Origin: Bremia lactucae
Lineage: Eukaryota; Oomycota; Peronosporomycetes; Peronosporales; Peronosporaceae
Assembly: GCF_004359215.1 (NCBI RefSeq)
Contig: NC_090612.1
Span: forward strand, 3,994,395-4,058,394
Direction: 5' to 3'
Length of the DNA stretch: 64,000 nt
In this document: positions 33,326-42,544 of the stretch, one piece after another
How the letters are laid out: every line of letters starts with the position of its first letter
Numbering within the stretch: the first letter of the stretch is position 1
The notes under the pieces: generated by a model
Databases searched by the model: none
The model's input: the letters and a program-made list of their open reading frames with translations, nothing else
Told to the model about the DNA's origin: nothing
Program-made: the position numbers and the translations under genes

Positions 33326-33720
33326 TGTAAAGGGGCACTACTGACTTGTACTGCTTCAGTACAAGTCCACTTCGCACTGCCTAGGTGCGAGTGGTGCCTT
33401 ACGTCACTTCACGTACACTAGTGAGTGCGGAGGAAGACTGTCTTTAAAACACTTGCTTTAATAAATGTTAATTAAAAAAATGCATTAATATAATTAGGTT
33501 CGCTTTGTCTATGTACTTAATACTAACTAAATTATAAACTAACATATAGATACATAAGACTTTTAGTACATGTTTGTATGACTGGACCGCGGAGAAAGTA
33601 GATATAATGGTCTATATCTACCAATGGATAAGCTCTTAGAATATTGTTATGACCTTTTAGATTATATATAAATTAACAACCTTTAAGTGTTTGTTTCATG
33701 TAACGATACACCCCGTTACA
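33326..33720 (-). repeat. Family A gypsy 5' LTR
   Basis: 395 bp, TGTAAAGGGGCAC...CCCCGTTACA. Compared with 888-1326 it has lost a block near 33580 (the GCGCGCGTCCAGCGC segment) and one near 33650. The adjacent minus-strand primer-binding region reads CC-TGGAAGCGCTTTGTAG. Confidence 0.9.
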
Positions 33721-34060
33721 TTTGCGGTGCGTCTTACTTTGACTTTTGAAGCGTTCAACCCACAACCGCAAATCAAATGTTATTTAAAGTCGCAGCAAAC
33801 AAGACTAACCAATACCAAAATAGGAAGAATGCTCGCAAAGCTAACTGCGTTTCCTTCTGATGCACTCGTCTAGAAAATAACCTGGTGAAGATCTATTCAA
33901 ACGCGATATTTTAGCTTTTGAACAGAAAAGTATATTTTAGTCTTCTTAATGTGCATCACAGTGGATATCTAACTAAAACGCACACGAATTCTGGCCAATT
34001 ACTATCCATAAATTTTGCGTGGTGCAGATCCAGTCCATTTTAAAACCGGTTAACGCGATC
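33721..34060. promoter_or_regulatory. 5' flank of purH/ATIC
   Basis: 340 bp between the gypsy LTR and the purH start codon. TCCATTTTA at about 34032-34040 fits the loose oomycete initiator (YCATTYY), 20-30 nt before the ATG at 34061. The retrotransposon sits only 340 bp upstream of the gene. Confidence 0.4.
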
Positions 34061-35914
34061 ATGAGCCACATTTTGCACGCAGTGTCCACGGATTCACAAG
34101 CTTCTCTCGTGCCCATCAAACGTGCGTTATTGTCCGTGTCGGACAAGACGGGCATCGTGGAATTAGCCACGTACCTGTCGCAGCACGGCGTAGAGCTTTT
34201 GTCCACTGGCGGTACAGCCAAAGCATTGCGCGATGCCAAACTGCACGTAGTGGATGTGTCCACGTACACGGGCTCACCAGAAATTATGGATGGCCGAGTC
34301 AAGACATTGCATCCTAAGATTCACGGTGGCCTCTTAGGTGTACGTGGCAATGCGCAGCACGAAGCAGACATGGCTGCCAATGGCATTCAGAACATTGACC
34401 TCGTTGTGCTTAATCTATACGCTTTTGATGCTGCTGTGGCCAATGGCGGTGATTTTGACACATGTATTGAAAACATTGATATTGGCGGTCCTTCCATGCT
34501 GCGGTCGTCGGCCAAGAACCACAAAGCTGTCGTCATTTGTTCAAGTCCGTCCCAGTACCCGACGCTCAAGCAAGAGCTCGAGACAAATATGAACTCGTTT
34601 AGTACTTCAATTGAATTCCGTCGCGGCTGTGCTGCTGCTGCCTTCGCCCTCGCCGCGTCGTACGATTCCTCCATCTCGTCGTGGCTAAATGGCCAACTCG
34701 GGACTTCGGTCCCAATTGTTACGCGAGTGTATCAGAACGAATTTCCGCTTAAATACGGATGTAACCCGCATCAGACCCCAGCTGGTATCCTTAGCCAAAT
34801 GGGAAGTAAACTCCCGTTTACAGTACGCAATGGTACCCCAGGGTACATCAACCTGTTAGATGCCATTAATGCGTACCAGCTCGTACGTGAGCTTCGCGAA
34901 TCGTTAAACCTTCCCGCTGCCGCTTCATTTAAGCACGTGAGCCCTGCCGGTGCTGCCGTCGCGGTCGCTCTGGATGAACGTCTGCATGCAGCGTATGAGG
35001 TCGGCAATGGGACGCTTACGCCGCTGTCACTTGCCTACTTACGCGCTCGCAATGCCGACCCGTTGTCCTCATTTGGTGATTTTGTTGCTGTCAGTGACAT
35101 TGTCGATGAAGCCACGGCGAAAATTCTCAAGCGAGAAGTGAGCGATGGAATCATTGCTCCAGGCTACGAACCTGCGGCGTTTGAGATTTTAAAAGCCAAG
35201 AAAAAGGGTCAATTTATTGTGCTTGAAGCCAATGATCGCACGTATAGTCAACCAGAAATGGAGTACCGAGAGATTGCTGGCGTCACGTTTGCTCAGAAAC
35301 GGAATAATGTTCTTTTCTCGCCTGAAAAACATCTGGCAGACGTCCAAACGACAGGGGCAGGTCCGTTAACGAACGCCAAGAAACGCGACCTGACTTTGGC
35401 GGCGATCACGCTTAAATATACGCAGTCAAACTCGGTTGGGTACGCGAAAGATGGACAGATGATTGGAGTGGGTGCGGGGCAGCAATCGCGTGTGGATTGC
35501 GTGAAGCTTGCGGGACGTAAAGTCGCGATTTGGCACTTGCGTCAACATCCCAAGGTCCAGCACCTCGCCTTTCACGATCACATCAAGCGTCAAGAACGCG
35601 TGAATGCCCGGGTGCGATACATTGAAGGAGACATGGCGCCTGCGGAGCTTGCGACATTTCACACACTTTTCAAGACCATTCCGGATCCGTTCACGACGGT
35701 AGAAAAAGACGACTTCCTGCAAGAATTAACGGACGTGAGTCTTGCATCCGACGCGTTTTTCCCGTTCCGTGACTCGATTGACCACGCTTCAAAGCTTGGG
35801 GTGAAGTTTATTACCCAACCGGGTGGAAGTACTCGCGATAGTGACGTCAAGTTGGCGTGTGACGAATTTGGCATTACTATGGCATTCTCGAATCTTCGCC
35901 TTTTCCACCACTAA
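34061..35914 (+). CDS. purH: Bifunctional AICAR transformylase / IMP cyclohydrolase
   Basis: It catalyses the last two steps of purine synthesis, AICAR to FAICAR (10-formyl-THF donor) and then IMP. Intronless, 617 aa from ATG 34061. The IMP cyclohydrolase (MGS-like) domain spans about 20-200: RALLSVSDKTGIVELATYLS, LSTGGTAKALRDA, MDGRVKTLHPKIHGGLLGVR and LVVLNLYAF. The transformylase domain follows: LKYGCNPHQTPAGI, GYINLLDAINAYQLVRELR, AASFKHVSPAGAAVA (Lys-His pair), DPLSSFGDFVAVSD and KYTQSNSVGYAKDGQMIGVG. The conserved CNPHQ and FKHVSPAG motifs are intact. The length exceeds the roughly 530-aa bacterial PurH and fits the eukaryotic ATIC class. Confidence 0.97.
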   Translation: MSHILHAVSTDSQASLVPIKRALLSVSDKTGIVELATYLSQHGVELLSTGGTAKALRDAKLHVVDVSTYTGSPEIMDGRVKTLHPKIHGGLLGVRGNAQHEADMAANGIQNIDLVVLNLYAFDAAVANGGDFDTCIENIDIGGPSMLRSSAKNHKAVVICSSPSQYPTLKQELETNMNSFSTSIEFRRGCAAAAFALAASYDSSISSWLNGQLGTSVPIVTRVYQNEFPLKYGCNPHQTPAGILSQMGSKLPFTVRNGTPGYINLLDAINAYQLVRELRESLNLPAAASFKHVSPAGAAVAVALDERLHAAYEVGNGTLTPLSLAYLRARNADPLSSFGDFVAVSDIVDEATAKILKREVSDGIIAPGYEPAAFEILKAKKKGQFIVLEANDRTYSQPEMEYREIAGVTFAQKRNNVLFSPEKHLADVQTTGAGPLTNAKKRDLTLAAITLKYTQSNSVGYAKDGQMIGVGAGQQSRVDCVKLAGRKVAIWHLRQHPKVQHLAFHDHIKRQERVNARVRYIEGDMAPAELATFHTLFKTIPDPFTTVEKDDFLQELTDVSLASDAFFPFRDSIDHASKLGVKFITQPGGSTRDSDVKLACDEFGITMAFSNLRLFHH

Positions 35915-36426
35915 AGCGAGGGAGGAGATGCGGACTTACTGGCGCTTTTTTTATATAAATGTCGCGTATTTGCGAGTTTTTCTTAATAAATACATTTAGA
36001 TATACTATTGGAGTAAGAGTTCTAATTGTGAGTTTGCGAAATTTATTAAATGTCGTAGTTAGCGTAGGCAAAAGTTTGCTTTGAGCATTTTGGCAACTCG
36101 CTGGTGCAGCCGAATGGTCGCACAGGTCCGGCTGTACTGCTCAGGACCAGCTGTCGCGTTAGCCATATAGGGATCTTCCTTTGTTTGATTCTCCAGCGCT
36201 TCGGGATCAACAGATGGATCTGTAGATGTAGAGCGAGCCTTTTTCCTGAAACAAATCGAAAGTCGAAGTTGCCAAAACTTTGCGTCGTAAAGTATTTTCT
36301 TTGCCTACTACACCCGCATCACCTTAAAAGTACTACAAATTTTGTATGTTCGAATTAGGAGACGGGACTATACAGCAAACGCCTTTTTGCTTTTGGCACT
36401 GACAGATCATACTGTACATATATTAT
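35915..36426. other. Tail-to-tail intergenic region, purH and effector-like gene
   Basis: About 510 bp of 3' flank for two convergent genes. No convincing ORF, repeat or RNA gene. Confidence 0.55.
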
Positions 36427-37764
36427 TTACTGTTGTATGGCCATTCCAGCTATAAAAACGCTAATCATAGCGAGGAGCACTGCGACTATAAAAAAGTGCA
36501 TACCGTATTTTTGCACTAAACGGGCTTGTTTCTTGGACATATTGCGTTTGGCTTGATCAATAGTGGTCTTAAAAGGGTCCAACTTTATTGCATCCGGATC
36601 TGAACGAGTTGCAACCGGCTCTGAACGAGTTGCAACCGGATCCAAACTTATTTTAATTGGGTCCAAATTAGGTTTCGAATCAATAAAAGCCAAGTTGGGA
36701 CTTGGCGCATCCAAGCTAATTTTAGCTGAATCAGCATTAAGTTCCACCGGGTCGAAGCTTAATTTGGCCGGATGATCCATGGGTCCCACTGGGTCCAAGC
36801 TAACTTTAGCCGGATTCACATTGGGTTCCACGTGGTCAAAGTTAACTGTTGCCGAACCTAAACGATTTATCGTCGGATCCGGCCTCGCAACTGACGTCGG
36901 CTGATTTAGTCGTAACCTCGGGGCACGTGCTCGATTCGTGTTGATGCCGGCATTGGGGATCAAAGTCTCGTCCAACGCATTCATTGAAATCTTAACACGT
37001 CCTTGTTGCATGTCAATACTGAAGTGACCTCCTCGACTCGTGCCCGCCGTCGTCGAACCGTAAGATATCCAAAGCTTCTTCTCGGTCAGTGGATTAATAA
37101 ACTTGGAAAGGACCCACGACCCAGCATCCATGAGGGCAAATTTTCCGACATCCTTTGCTAGCTTTTCAATAGCCGGAGCCGTCGGATTTCCAAACGATCT
37201 GTCCATTAACGTTGCTAGATGCGGTATAAATGATGCATACTTTCCAACGAGTGTCTTGGCCAGGGAAATCGATACTTGGGTAGTGGTAAAAAGAAGTGCA
37301 CTTTGAATGTCGACATCCTCCGAGCGACTTGGCAGCTTACCGACTTCAGCAAACACACGTTGGAGAACTGTTGTCGCTTTTTCCGGATTAAATGTAAATG
37401 CTTTTCCGTATAGCGACTTAAACCAGCTTGTAGGAAGCCCGGAGAGTAAGAGCGTAAATATGCTATAAGTGTCCAGGTCCTCTGCTAGTTTTGCTCCGTC
37501 TGCAGCATTCTGAAGAGCTTGCTGGACTTTTGAAATGACCGAGCTCTTTGGGACAGCTACATCAGTCGGATCAACATTTGCAGCTCCTCGGAAAATTTTT
37601 ATCCAGTCGGACATGGCTCGGTCTTCTATTGATGCTGACGGAAGCTTAGTTTTGCTTGAAGTGGTCTCTTGGCGTAGGCCAATGCGGTGTTTCTCAGCAG
37701 CAGAATGCGCTGGCGCACACACAACAAGAGCACCCACTATAATAAGAAACTTTCGCTCGCGCAT
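36427..37764 (-). CDS. Putative secreted effector-like protein with degenerate RXLR/EER motifs, 14-residue repeats and C-terminal membrane anchor
   Basis: Intronless, 445 aa from Met 37764. An upstream in-frame Met at 37830 is less likely because it would bury the signal peptide. A clear signal peptide (MRERKFLIIVGALVVCAPAH, cleavage near residue 21) is followed by RIGLRQ (27-32, RXLR-like) and EDR (46-48, EER-like), the spacing known for oomycete host-translocated effectors. Residues 50-260 are mostly helical with Trp/Tyr positions (SDWIKIF, LPTSWFKSLYGKAF). Residues about 310-395 are repeats of consensus [LF]DPV-x3-N-x2-P-A-K-[LVI]-S. A basic stretch (KRNMSKKQARLVQK) precedes a transmembrane helix at the C-terminus (FFIVAVLLAMISVFIAGMA). 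The effector role is inferred from architecture only; the motifs are not canonical. Confidence 0.65.
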   Translation of the reverse strand: MRERKFLIIVGALVVCAPAHSAAEKHRIGLRQETTSSKTKLPSASIEDRAMSDWIKIFRGAANVDPTDVAVPKSSVISKVQQALQNAADGAKLAEDLDTYSIFTLLLSGLPTSWFKSLYGKAFTFNPEKATTVLQRVFAEVGKLPSRSEDVDIQSALLFTTTQVSISLAKTLVGKYASFIPHLATLMDRSFGNPTAPAIEKLAKDVGKFALMDAGSWVLSKFINPLTEKKLWISYGSTTAGTSRGGHFSIDMQQGRVKISMNALDETLIPNAGINTNRARAPRLRLNQPTSVARPDPTINRLGSATVNFDHVEPNVNPAKVSLDPVGPMDHPAKLSFDPVELNADSAKISLDAPSPNLAFIDSKPNLDPIKISLDPVATRSEPVATRSDPDAIKLDPFKTTIDQAKRNMSKKQARLVQKYGMHFFIVAVLLAMISVFIAGMAIQQ

Positions 37765-37963
37765 GGCGGCACAAGTGGGTAGCAAATTGCGAGGTTGATT
37801 TAAAAGTAAGATCAATGAAGCTTCCCACAAGTCAGTACGTTTTAGTGAAAATGAAAGCTATGTGATAGGGATATTGCTTCATTGTTATGTAAAAACAGCC
37901 AGCTCAACTTTGAACTCCCCCCTATATTTTTCAGGTATTGATTCAAACATATTTCTCTCGTCG

Positions 37964-38221
37964 CTAATTAAAAGTAGAGGTGTCTGAGAAGGATCCCTCG
38001 TTGCTACAATTTTGAGCTTCAAAGTCCGAATGGTTTGACCATCGTCGACGCGCTGCGCATCTCGAAAGTTTTGTGAACTGCTTCTCTGTCGATTGTGCTG
38101 CGTAAGACACGCTCCTATTCAATATCTTTGTTTTCGTCCGTTGTCGCTGATTTGCAAGTATGTTCCTCCCTTGCGCCATAGACAAAGCAGATGCAGTGAC
38201 TAATCCAAATATGTGCTTCAT
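37964..38221 (-). CDS. Small putative secreted protein
   Basis: 85 aa, starting MKHIFGLVTASALSMAQG, a short possible signal peptide with a likely cut after QG. The rest is basic and Ser/Asn-rich, with KQFTKLSRCAARRRW and two cysteines, and has no recognised family and no RXLR. It lies upstream of, and on the same strand as, the larger secreted protein, and head-to-head (about 150 bp) with phosphatidylserine synthase. It could be a truncated effector paralogue or a chance ORF. Confidence 0.35.
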   Translation of the reverse strand: MKHIFGLVTASALSMAQGRNILANQRQRTKTKILNRSVSYAAQSTEKQFTKLSRCAARRRWSNHSDFEAQNCSNEGSFSDTSTFN

Positions 38222-38373
38222 AACGATTGGTTAGAAAAGCTCATGGATAGACGACGCGCGGTAGGCATCACAGATGTTTGTTTTTAAGAAATTCCATGTG
38301 CTTTTGTGTAATTAAAGTATAGATTGACGTCGTCATTTGTAATTTGGCACAACCAAAAGTGCGTCAAATACTA

Positions 38374-39738
38374 ATGGAGGACAAAGTGGCTCAGAGTCCC
38401 GTACTGCGCTCTCGCCGCGACTCGGATGTAGACGACGCTGCTGCAATCTATGGCACTGATAGCAGCAAAAACTACAAAAACCGCAAGTGGAGCGTTGATG
38501 AGACGGTTGAGGTCAGCGATGACAACGAGAGCCAATGGATAAGTAGTCCCCACACATTAACCGCAGGCTTCTTGCTAATTCTCTGGATCGTTTACGCCGC
38601 GTTCCATGAATCAGTTGCTTCGTACACGGATCCAAACGAACAATTCGCCGCTGATGTCAAACGTGGCGTTAAATACGCCTGCGTCTTCTTCCTTACGTAC
38701 TGCAGTCTTCAATTACCCGACGGTCACTTTAAGCGCCCGCATCCTATCGTATGGCGTTTATTAACAGGCATGTTTATTCTCTATGAAATGCTGCTTATCG
38801 TGTTATTATTTTTAAAAACACACGATGCGCGCCAATTTATGAAAGGTTTTGACTCGACCCTTGGCGTCGAGCTCCCCGAGACATCGTACGCAGGTGATTG
38901 TAGGGTGTATACCCCTGAAAACCCCGACTCACATTTTGCCAACATTAAAGCAACATTTCTAGATCGATTTGTTTTAATGCACTTTTTTGGGTGGATCGTT
39001 GGGTCCATTATGGTCCGTAGCAAGATGATTTCGTGGCTTTTAAGCATTCTATTTGAACTGTATGAAATCACGTTTAGCCACTGGCTCGCAAATTTCAATG
39101 AGTGCTGGTGGGATCATCTTTTTTTTGATATTTTCACATGCAATGCCGCGGGAATTTACTTGGGCATGCAAATTTGCCACTTTTTTGAAATGCGTCGCTT
39201 TAATTGGGTCGGCATTCGGAAGATTCCAAACTTAAGTGGCAAGGCCAAGCGCGCGCTTGCACAATTCACGCCAGCGTACTGGATGGCATATGACTGGAAG
39301 ATCTTTCGATCAGCTGACCGGTTTTGGCGTGTCATGTCGATGGTGGCGATTCTTTCGATGATGATGCTGAACTCTTTTTTTCTCAAGACGGTGTTGTGGG
39401 TTCCTGCGAGCAGCAATGTGAATCTTTATCGCCTTGCGATCTGGTACTCTGCTGGAAGTTATGCTGTCGCGGAATACTACATTTTTTGCTCGTTTACGAT
39501 GAACTATGAAGGTAAAAAAATGCCAGTGCAAAAGCTTGGGCCGCGAGCCTGGCTGGGTATCGCTGTTGTTGTAACCGAGTTGCTTGTGATCGTGAAACAT
39601 GGCCAAGGAATGTTTACCAAGCCTTTTCCACTGTTTGTCAAGGTCATCTGGGCCGCAATATTTACTGTGCTCGTGTTTGGCTCCATGATTTATTTTAAGT
39701 GCATGAACAATTCGCGAGGCGACAAGAAAACATTGTAG
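38374..39738 (+). CDS. PSS: Phosphatidylserine synthase (base-exchange type)
   Basis: Intronless, 454 aa from ATG 38374; the frame is open upstream but has no earlier ATG. It belongs to the PSS1/PSS2 family (PF03034), integral ER membrane enzymes that exchange serine for the head group of PC or PE. The N-terminus is hydrophilic, then come about nine hydrophobic segments. Family landmarks: HTLTAGFLLILWIVYAAFHE, YCSLQLPDGHFKRPHPIVWR, FLDRFVLMHFFGWIVGSIMV, LFELYEITFSHWLANFNECW-WDHLFFDIFTCNAAGIYLGM (the conserved EL.E.T..H..PNF.ECWWD region) and FTPAYWMAYDWKIFRSADRF. The C-terminus ends in polar residues (SRGDKKTL). Confidence 0.93.
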   Translation: MEDKVAQSPVLRSRRDSDVDDAAAIYGTDSSKNYKNRKWSVDETVEVSDDNESQWISSPHTLTAGFLLILWIVYAAFHESVASYTDPNEQFAADVKRGVKYACVFFLTYCSLQLPDGHFKRPHPIVWRLLTGMFILYEMLLIVLLFLKTHDARQFMKGFDSTLGVELPETSYAGDCRVYTPENPDSHFANIKATFLDRFVLMHFFGWIVGSIMVRSKMISWLLSILFELYEITFSHWLANFNECWWDHLFFDIFTCNAAGIYLGMQICHFFEMRRFNWVGIRKIPNLSGKAKRALAQFTPAYWMAYDWKIFRSADRFWRVMSMVAILSMMMLNSFFLKTVLWVPASSNVNLYRLAIWYSAGSYAVAEYYIFCSFTMNYEGKKMPVQKLGPRAWLGIAVVVTELLVIVKHGQGMFTKPFPLFVKVIWAAIFTVLVFGSMIYFKCMNNSRGDKKTL

Positions 39739-40133
39739 CAGTAGAATAGATAGGAACAAGGCGAATTGAATAAATTGTTTAAAGGCGAAATAAAACGAAT
39801 TTGACAATTACTTTTCAATTCATACGGCTTCTTACTCTTAATTCTGCAGCCTTTATCGATATTAGAAAAGGCTATTTCACACCTTTTTTCTTAAATTCAC
39901 AGCGTTCCTGCGAATTCTGATAATCACACCCCTCATCCTAAATACACACTCTTTTTGCGTCCCCAACACGAAACAATTTAGCCAATCAGAGGTGGCAATA
40001 GTCAAAACGTCTGTGGCAATAGTCGCACCCATTTAAAAGTTGTCGGTCTATTAATGAATTTTGTAAGAAAGAAGTAACGGGGCTTGTAAATGACAGGCTC
40101 TAAGTATGCTCGATACGGCGTGTCTTGAATTTA
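39739..40133. other. Tail-to-tail intergenic region, PSS and NTH1
   Basis: 395 bp of AT-rich 3' flank. No feature recognised. Confidence 0.6.
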
Positions 40134-41415
40134 TCATATCGCGGAGCTATTCGCTGATGGACACATTCCGCGGATCAGGCATTCGTTGCATTTTGGGCGT
40201 CGTGGGAGGCAGATTGATTGCCCAAAGCCAACAAGTAGCGGATTAATGGGACCCCAATATTCCTTTGGGAGCCAATCTTCAAGTTCCTGGATTCATAGAC
40301 GTGTCAATTTTTTTAACGAATTAAATGTGCAGCAACATTCCTACCGCTCGAGTCTTTTCCGGATCCTGTGATTTATGATTCTTCATGTTCCAAGTCTTCA
40401 CCCATTGGAGGCGATTTGAAATGCGATGTACGTGTGTATCCACGCAAATTCCCATCGTACTAATAGCAACATGACTTCGTCAATTACTGTGCACTTTCAA
40501 TTCTTTAATACATCAAATGCACATACTTTCCCCACGCGTAAGTCATCGCTAGTGTCGCCATTTTTGGTCCGACCCCTGGAAGCGCAATCAACGCTTCATA
40601 AGAATTTGGAATATCAACAAGTTTTAGACCCTCCGTTTCCGCTTGCTTTAACAACAACGATGCCGTCTGTTTGATGTATTTGGCCTTTAAATTAAAAAAG
40701 CCCACTGGCCGGATCAATCGTGCGAGTTTTTCTTGGTCAATCTCCAGCATCGACTCCACAGTCAGTCCTGTCGTAGGCACTCAATTAAATCTATTCATTC
40801 AGCATGTAAGCGAGCAAGTAAATACTCACCATATTTGATAAGACGAGTCATGGCGGCTGCATTCACTGGGTCTTTGGTCTGGCTGCTTAACATGGCCGAT
40901 ATAAGCACATGAAAGCGATTCACGTGAGGTGGAAAGCGCTCAGTAGAGAAACTCTAAGACCATAAGTCGTGTATCATTTGCTGAACGCTGTAAATAAAGC
41001 TCTTGAAGCACACACGCACCTCACAGCCGAATTTATCCACCTCGGCGTCCTTCTTCGCTCGCATCTGCTCAATTCCTTGGAAAAGCTCCCTCCAATTGCT
41101 GGGTTCTTGACGAATAACTCTCTCGGTTTTCATTGCAATCTTTTTCTTTGCTTTCTTCGTCGGGGTCAACTCAATCTTCACGGTCACAGCATTATCATCA
41201 ATCTTACGGCGATGACCTGGATGCTGCGTGGGCACTTCTTGACCAAACTCGACTTTAATCTTTTGCTTGACACTATCGACAGTTTTACTATCGACACCAT
41301 TGACAAGATCATCATCGAGATAAGCATCACTGACTAGTGCTGCATGACTCCGCAGGCGCATGACAGTGTGCTTAGATAATGTAAAAATGGACACTAGACG
41401 TAAGGGCATTGACAT
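40134..41415 (-). CDS. NTH1: Endonuclease III homologue (NTH1), bifunctional DNA glycosylase/AP lyase, five exons
   Basis: Base-excision repair enzyme that removes oxidised pyrimidines and nicks at AP sites. Exons on the minus strand: 41415-41020, 40953-40830, 40767-40527, 40459-40345, 40286-40134. Introns of 58-67 nt are GT-AG and phases agree, giving 342 aa. Residues 1-115 form a variable, basic N-terminus ([17 protein letters not shown]) that could carry mitochondrial and nuclear signals. The core has [37 protein letters not shown], the helix-hairpin-helix [14 protein letters not shown] with catalytic Lys about 242, [13 protein letters not shown] with catalytic Asp about 261, [20 protein letters not shown], and the 4Fe-4S loop C-X6-C-X2-C-X5-C ([17 protein letters not shown]). 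The start is the first Met of exon 1; Met 19 is an alternative. Confidence 0.93.
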
Positions 41416-41608
41416 GGCCCATTGGTGTTATGTAAACTATTTAAGATGCCAGGACGAGATATCAGACGTAGAATATAATTTATTTACGGAAGTACAGTAA
41501 AAAAAGTAATTTCGTAATTTGAGGACGTGAGTTTAACTTCCCAATCGGCTTTACTTTGTCACGAATTTTAAATTATATGAAATATAAGTTTTGGCAATTT
41601 TTAAATGT

Positions 41609-42462
41609 TTACAAACCAGGCCAACTTGGTAAATGTTCCACCAGACTCTCTTCCTCTAAGACTCTTTCCGTTTTAAAGAGTTCGATAAACTAAACAATAC
41701 GTACGTTAAAAAAGGAAGGAAGCCATATGTCGGTGCAAACAGCAAACGTTACCTGTTGATCCATCATTCGGGGTTTGGGGGCTGAGAAGCGAATGTATTC
41801 ATCAAAGATTGAACTGAACGCCCAGCGCTGCACTTTGCGCAGAGATCCGACCAAGCAACCGGTGCGATGCTACCAACAGGAAAAAAATCCGTATCAGCAA
41901 TATATTAAGCTTTTTGAAAAATAAAAAATATATACCTTTCCCTTGTTGCAGTGAATTAGCATGGGGTGGTTGCGCCTGTCGAGTACTGCTTTCAGCGCTG
42001 CTACGATACCATCCTCTGGAATATCGACAAACGGCTCCTATAGAATTTAAATTACGTCATTTCGTCATCAAGATTTTATATTTTTCAAATCGCATGACCT
42101 TGTTTCCTGGAACACCAAATTGAAGCAGCTTGATCCCGTGCATTTTATTAAATTCTGTATTTGCCAGCGGATAGTCTTCCAGCACGAGTGTCAGGATAGA
42201 CTTAAGTTGTAGCGATTCTTTTAAGAAGGAAAAATTCTTTTTTTTCGGAAATCCACCTACTTCCATTCAATCCATGAATCAGCAATTGATTCGTAAGCCT
42301 AATTTGCAACTAGCTGTTAGACGCACTTCGGTAAAGGCCTTTTTCAATCATAGCAAAATTCTCCGGTGGAATGAGCTCCTCGTAGTCACCATCCTCCTCA
42401 ACGCCCTTATTCCGCGTTGGATCCCCCACTAGTCCCATAGATGACGACAAAGTCGCCATCAT
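41609..42462 (-). CDS. Plant-and-fungi-type atypical dual-specificity phosphatase (SIW14-like), five exons
   Basis: A cysteine phosphatase of the PFA-DSP family, whose studied members act on inositol pyrophosphates and some phosphotyrosine. Exons: 42462-42327, 42256-42099, 42037-41936, 41869-41753, 41689-41609. Introns of 61-71 nt are GT-AG with matching phases; the CDS is 594 nt, 197 aa. Motifs: PPENFAMIEKGLYRSGFPKK, LQLKSILTLVLEDYPLANTE, GIKLLQFGVPGNKEPFVDIP and the active site IHCNKGKHRTGCLVG (C-X5-R) split by an intron, then WAFSSIFDEYIRF and QQFIELF. It starts 82 bp from the divergent HTH/ArsM-like gene, so the two probably share a promoter, and lies about 190 bp downstream of (3' to) nothing but the NTH1 start on the same strand. 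Confidence 0.92.
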
Positions 42463-42544
42463 ACTGAAAACTAAATCTAAGTTTATTGGATAAAATGCAT
42501 CCTATAATGTCTCCCTGTAAGAGAACAACACACATTCAGATCCC
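42463..42544. promoter_or_regulatory. Short divergent promoter region
   Basis: Only 82 bp separate the start codons of the minus-strand phosphatase (42462) and the plus-strand HTH/ArsM-like gene (42545). It contains AT-rich sequence (CTAAATCTAAGTTTATTGG) and CACATTCAGATCCC. Bidirectional control is inferred from spacing alone. Confidence 0.45.

Larger units (their letters stand above)
27391..33720 (-). mobile_element. Ty3/gypsy retrotransposon, family A, two LTRs, defective
   Basis: The element is 6.33 kb. Minus-strand order: 5' LTR (33720-33326), gag, zinc knuckle, protease, RT, RNase H, integrase, 3' LTR (27821-27391), the Ty3/gypsy order. The polypurine tract next to the 3' LTR reads AAGGGAGGGGTGA (complement of 27822-27834). 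The flanking 5-mers CATTT and TTTGC do not match, so no target-site duplication is seen. Defects: gag start region deleted, RT core deleted, a nonsense codon between RNase H and integrase, and integrase frameshifts. An opposite-strand ORF lies between integrase and the 3' LTR. Confidence 0.92.

Noticed and set aside
27386..33725. Target-site duplication for the family A gypsy element
   Set aside because: Flanking 5-mers CATTT and TTTGC do not match, so no duplication is claimed.
39310..39807. 165-codon minus ORF
   Set aside because: Antisense shadow of the phosphatidylserine synthase 3' end.
40969..41337. 122-codon plus ORF
   Set aside because: Antisense shadow of NTH1 exon 1.
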